DNA of 64,000 nt. Source: Chondrosia reniformis (lineage: Eukaryota > Porifera > Demospongiae > Chondrillida > Chondrillidae). The stretch lies in NCBI GenBank assembly GCA_947172415.1, contig OX359194.1:806001-870000 (forward strand). The letters are read 5' to 3'. The position numbers were made by a program, and so were the translations under genes. The notes below the pieces were generated by a model. It did no database searches. It was not told the origin of the DNA and was given only the letters and a program-made list of their open reading frames with translations. Below, one piece after another: positions 61,709 through 64,000 of this stretch (positions are counted from its first letter, which is position 1; each line of letters starts with the position of its first letter).

Positions 61709-63726
61709 AACATGCTACTAGGTTATAAGCTTAAAGGTGATTTGTTTCACTGGCTCTATGTGCATAATATTTATGCAATATGCATACATGTGTTCCAAAC
61801 ATAATACAGAAAGTACGTATATGCACCTAGTGTTGTTTATACATATAGTTGTAAATTCTTTCAAAACATTAAAAAGTTGAAAATAGTTTTCCTAATGCAC
61901 TCATAAATAGTATATTCTGATTCCTAAAATAAGTTTTCATGCTATGCTATATGCGTATATACAAAGTACAGAGATAATAAAGTTCAAAGAACATGAGTTA
62001 TAGATTAGCATCTTTTAAAGAGCTAGATGTATTAAAATATTAGGTCATATAATATATTAGTAATGCATGACTGCGCATAGTATGTATGATTTATATACTT
62101 AAAATAATATTTATGTCACAGTCTTTATCAGAACAGATAGATCCTATAAATGATGATAATTTCAAAAGGTAAGTTCGATGCAGTTAGAAGGAATCCTTAC
62201 GCGTTAAATTTAACATTAAAACGTTTTTCATCCGCATATATATAGGGTATATTTGGATATTTTGTGTTCGAGTTTGCACTTTTGCTATGATGCAAAGATC
62301 AGTCTATAATCAGAAACGGCATGGCAACTAAAAGATCTAAAACAGAAGCTATATGATAAAGTGCAAACTACTCTGTTTGACTTCTTCAAACAATAACTTT
62401 ATTCTGTTTACAGAGTACATATATGCTTGATATAGGATAGATGTGGAATATACATGTACTTTAGTTAATATGCCAAATCAGATAATATGCTAATTTAATA
62501 TAAAAGAAAACTAATTGCGGCATATAGTGGGTGACACAGTATTATGAAACCTATTTGTATAAAGACGTATATGTTTTGATAAGGTTGTTATTCACATTTA
62601 TGTTGTAGTCAGTACATTTACATATACTATAACTACAAGCTACAAGTTAATACTCCAATATCAACCATTATGCAAATCTATGTACATAACTTTTATATTG
62701 CGCATTGTTAGTAGTTAAATGGTTCAGGTCATACTGTAATAAGATTAATTCTTTATTGGAAACATTATTAGAGAATGATATCGATGGTCCTTGCTTTGTA
62801 ATTACATAAGACTCTTGTATACATTTCTAGAGAACACAAGACAAGTATATATTGTGCTGTATACGTATGTATGTACATATGTACATGTGTTTGGACTAAA
62901 ACGTTTAAAACAATTTGCTTGTTGTGTTTGGTAGATGCTCTGACATTTGCAATGTTATTGTTTCAATTAAGGACAATTTTCAAAATATTGTTTAATATGA
63001 CCTTATGTTATATGTTTACTCCTTCTAACTTAACAAAAGTGGGATACTGAGATTATTGAGCAACTGCAACATGAATTCTTTTAAATAGAACATTTCAACC
63101 CGGAGGTCTTATATCTCAATATCTCTTATATCTCAGTATCCTATTATGATTGCAACAAATACCCCCTATCACTTTATAGTACAATGTATATATCTAATCT
63201 ATAATAGTATTAGTAAATTTTTAAATGTGTATATTAGCAACCAATTAACCTTGATATTTATAACTCATAAATAAAATTTTATTGTGGCATATATATATAT
63301 ATATAGGATCTATCTTGTTCTGATGAAGACTGTAACGTAAATAGTTATTCAATTATTTCAAGTAAATGATACATAATATGCACAGTCATGCATTACTAAT
63401 ATAATATATATATGACCTAATATTTTGATACACCTAGTTCTTTAAAAGATGCTAATCTATAACTCATGCTCTTTGAACTTCATTATCTCTGTACTACTAT
63501 AGTATAGCATGAAAATTTATTTAGGAATCAGTGTATATATATACTTTTGATGAGTGCATTAGGAAAACTATTTTCAACTTTTTAATGTTTTAAAAAGAGT
63601 TTACAACAATATAAACAACACCAGGTGCTTTTTGTATTATGTGTGGAACACATGTATATTGCATAATATTATGCACATAGAGCCAGTGTAGCAAACCACC
63701 TCAAGCTTATAACTTAGTAGCATGTT
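61709..63726. mobile_element. 2-kb element with long inverted arms
   Basis: The arms 61709-62148 and 63303-63726 are inverted copies with moderate divergence (TAAGCTTAAAGGTGATTTG against CAAACCACCTCAAGCTTATA; ACAGTCTTTATCAGAACAG against CTTGTTCTGATGAAGACTGT). The spacer carries GATGCAGTTAGAAGGAATCC (a Penelope-tail motif) and the block shared with 40160-40760. No protein coding capacity. It could be a foldback element or two Penelope-type ends in head-to-head arrangement. Confidence 0.65.
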
Positions 63727-63970
63727 ATATATCACGTTACCAGGGCAACCGGGTGATATCTGGGGTGTTATAAGCCTTATATTTCACACTTGAACTAGTG
63801 ATATATATTTCACACTTGAACTAGTGATAAATGTTATATCACCAGTACTCATATTTACTTATCATCACCTTACAATTGATTCAAGTCATATGTGATATAT
63901 ATTAGTTATACCACACTCAAGTGTGGTATAACTAGTACAACTAGTACAACTATTAACTAGTACAAATTTC
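63727..63970. repeat. Partial copy of the 46-kb MITE-like element
   Basis: Repeats CACGTTACCAGGGCAACCGG, GATATCTGGGGTGTTATA, two TTTCACACTTGAACTAGTGA units and CTTATCATCACCTTACAATT, followed by TATACCACACTCAAGTGTGG. It directly abuts the right arm of the 2-kb inverted-repeat element. Confidence 0.65.
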
Positions 63971-64000
63971 TGTTCACCCTACTCATTCTCATGTTATTGC

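Overview
The window looks like nuclear DNA from an early-branching animal, most probably a demosponge (Amphimedon-like). The basis is AT-rich sequence with very frequent TACGTA steps, genes of many small GT-AG exons, Ig/FN3 ectodomains cut by phase-1 introns, a receptor tyrosine phosphatase, and abundant Penelope-like elements. The species assignment is inference. Exon models were built by hand from splice signals and frame continuity; every internal exon listed keeps the frame. No rRNA, tRNA or CRISPR array was seen.

Layout. 1-6014, minus strand: the 5' part of an Ig-domain receptor (gene L; signal exon and two Ig exons, the rest beyond the left edge), with a truncated Penelope-like element, a MITE and a minisatellite in its long first intron. 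6015-6342: a short divergent promoter interval with a perfect CRE palindrome. 6343-7359, plus: an uninterrupted secreted DUF2961/GH172-like protein. 7692-32612, plus: three tandem paralogous type I receptors (A, B, C), each with signal peptide, Ig domains, FN3 domains, one membrane helix and a short tail with three tyrosines. 32.8-42.3 kb: a repeat-rich zone holding the remains of a fourth unit (upstream block, Ig pseudo-exon), a Penelope fragment, pyrimidine repeats, and a 1236-bp Mutator-like element with 9-bp target duplications that carries a three-exon micro-gene. 42344-60830, minus: a 31-exon receptor tyrosine phosphatase (gene R) with 2 Ig domains, 9 FN3 domains, a membrane helix, an intact D1 and a degenerate D2. 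60.8-64 kb: repeats, including a 2-kb element with arms of about 430 bp.

How the parts fit. The ectodomain exons of R and L are close copies of exons in A, B and C, but the tails differ: a tyrosine phosphatase on R, short tyrosine-motif tails on A-C. Between paralogous Ig domains the framework is almost identical, while changes and length differences cluster in the stretches matching antibody CDR-like loops. FN3 modules and the 3' halves of A and B are nearly identical, which suggests recent duplication or gene conversion. The best reading is a fast-evolving cluster of paired recognition receptors with opposing signalling outputs. That function is inference; the exon structure and motifs are read directly.
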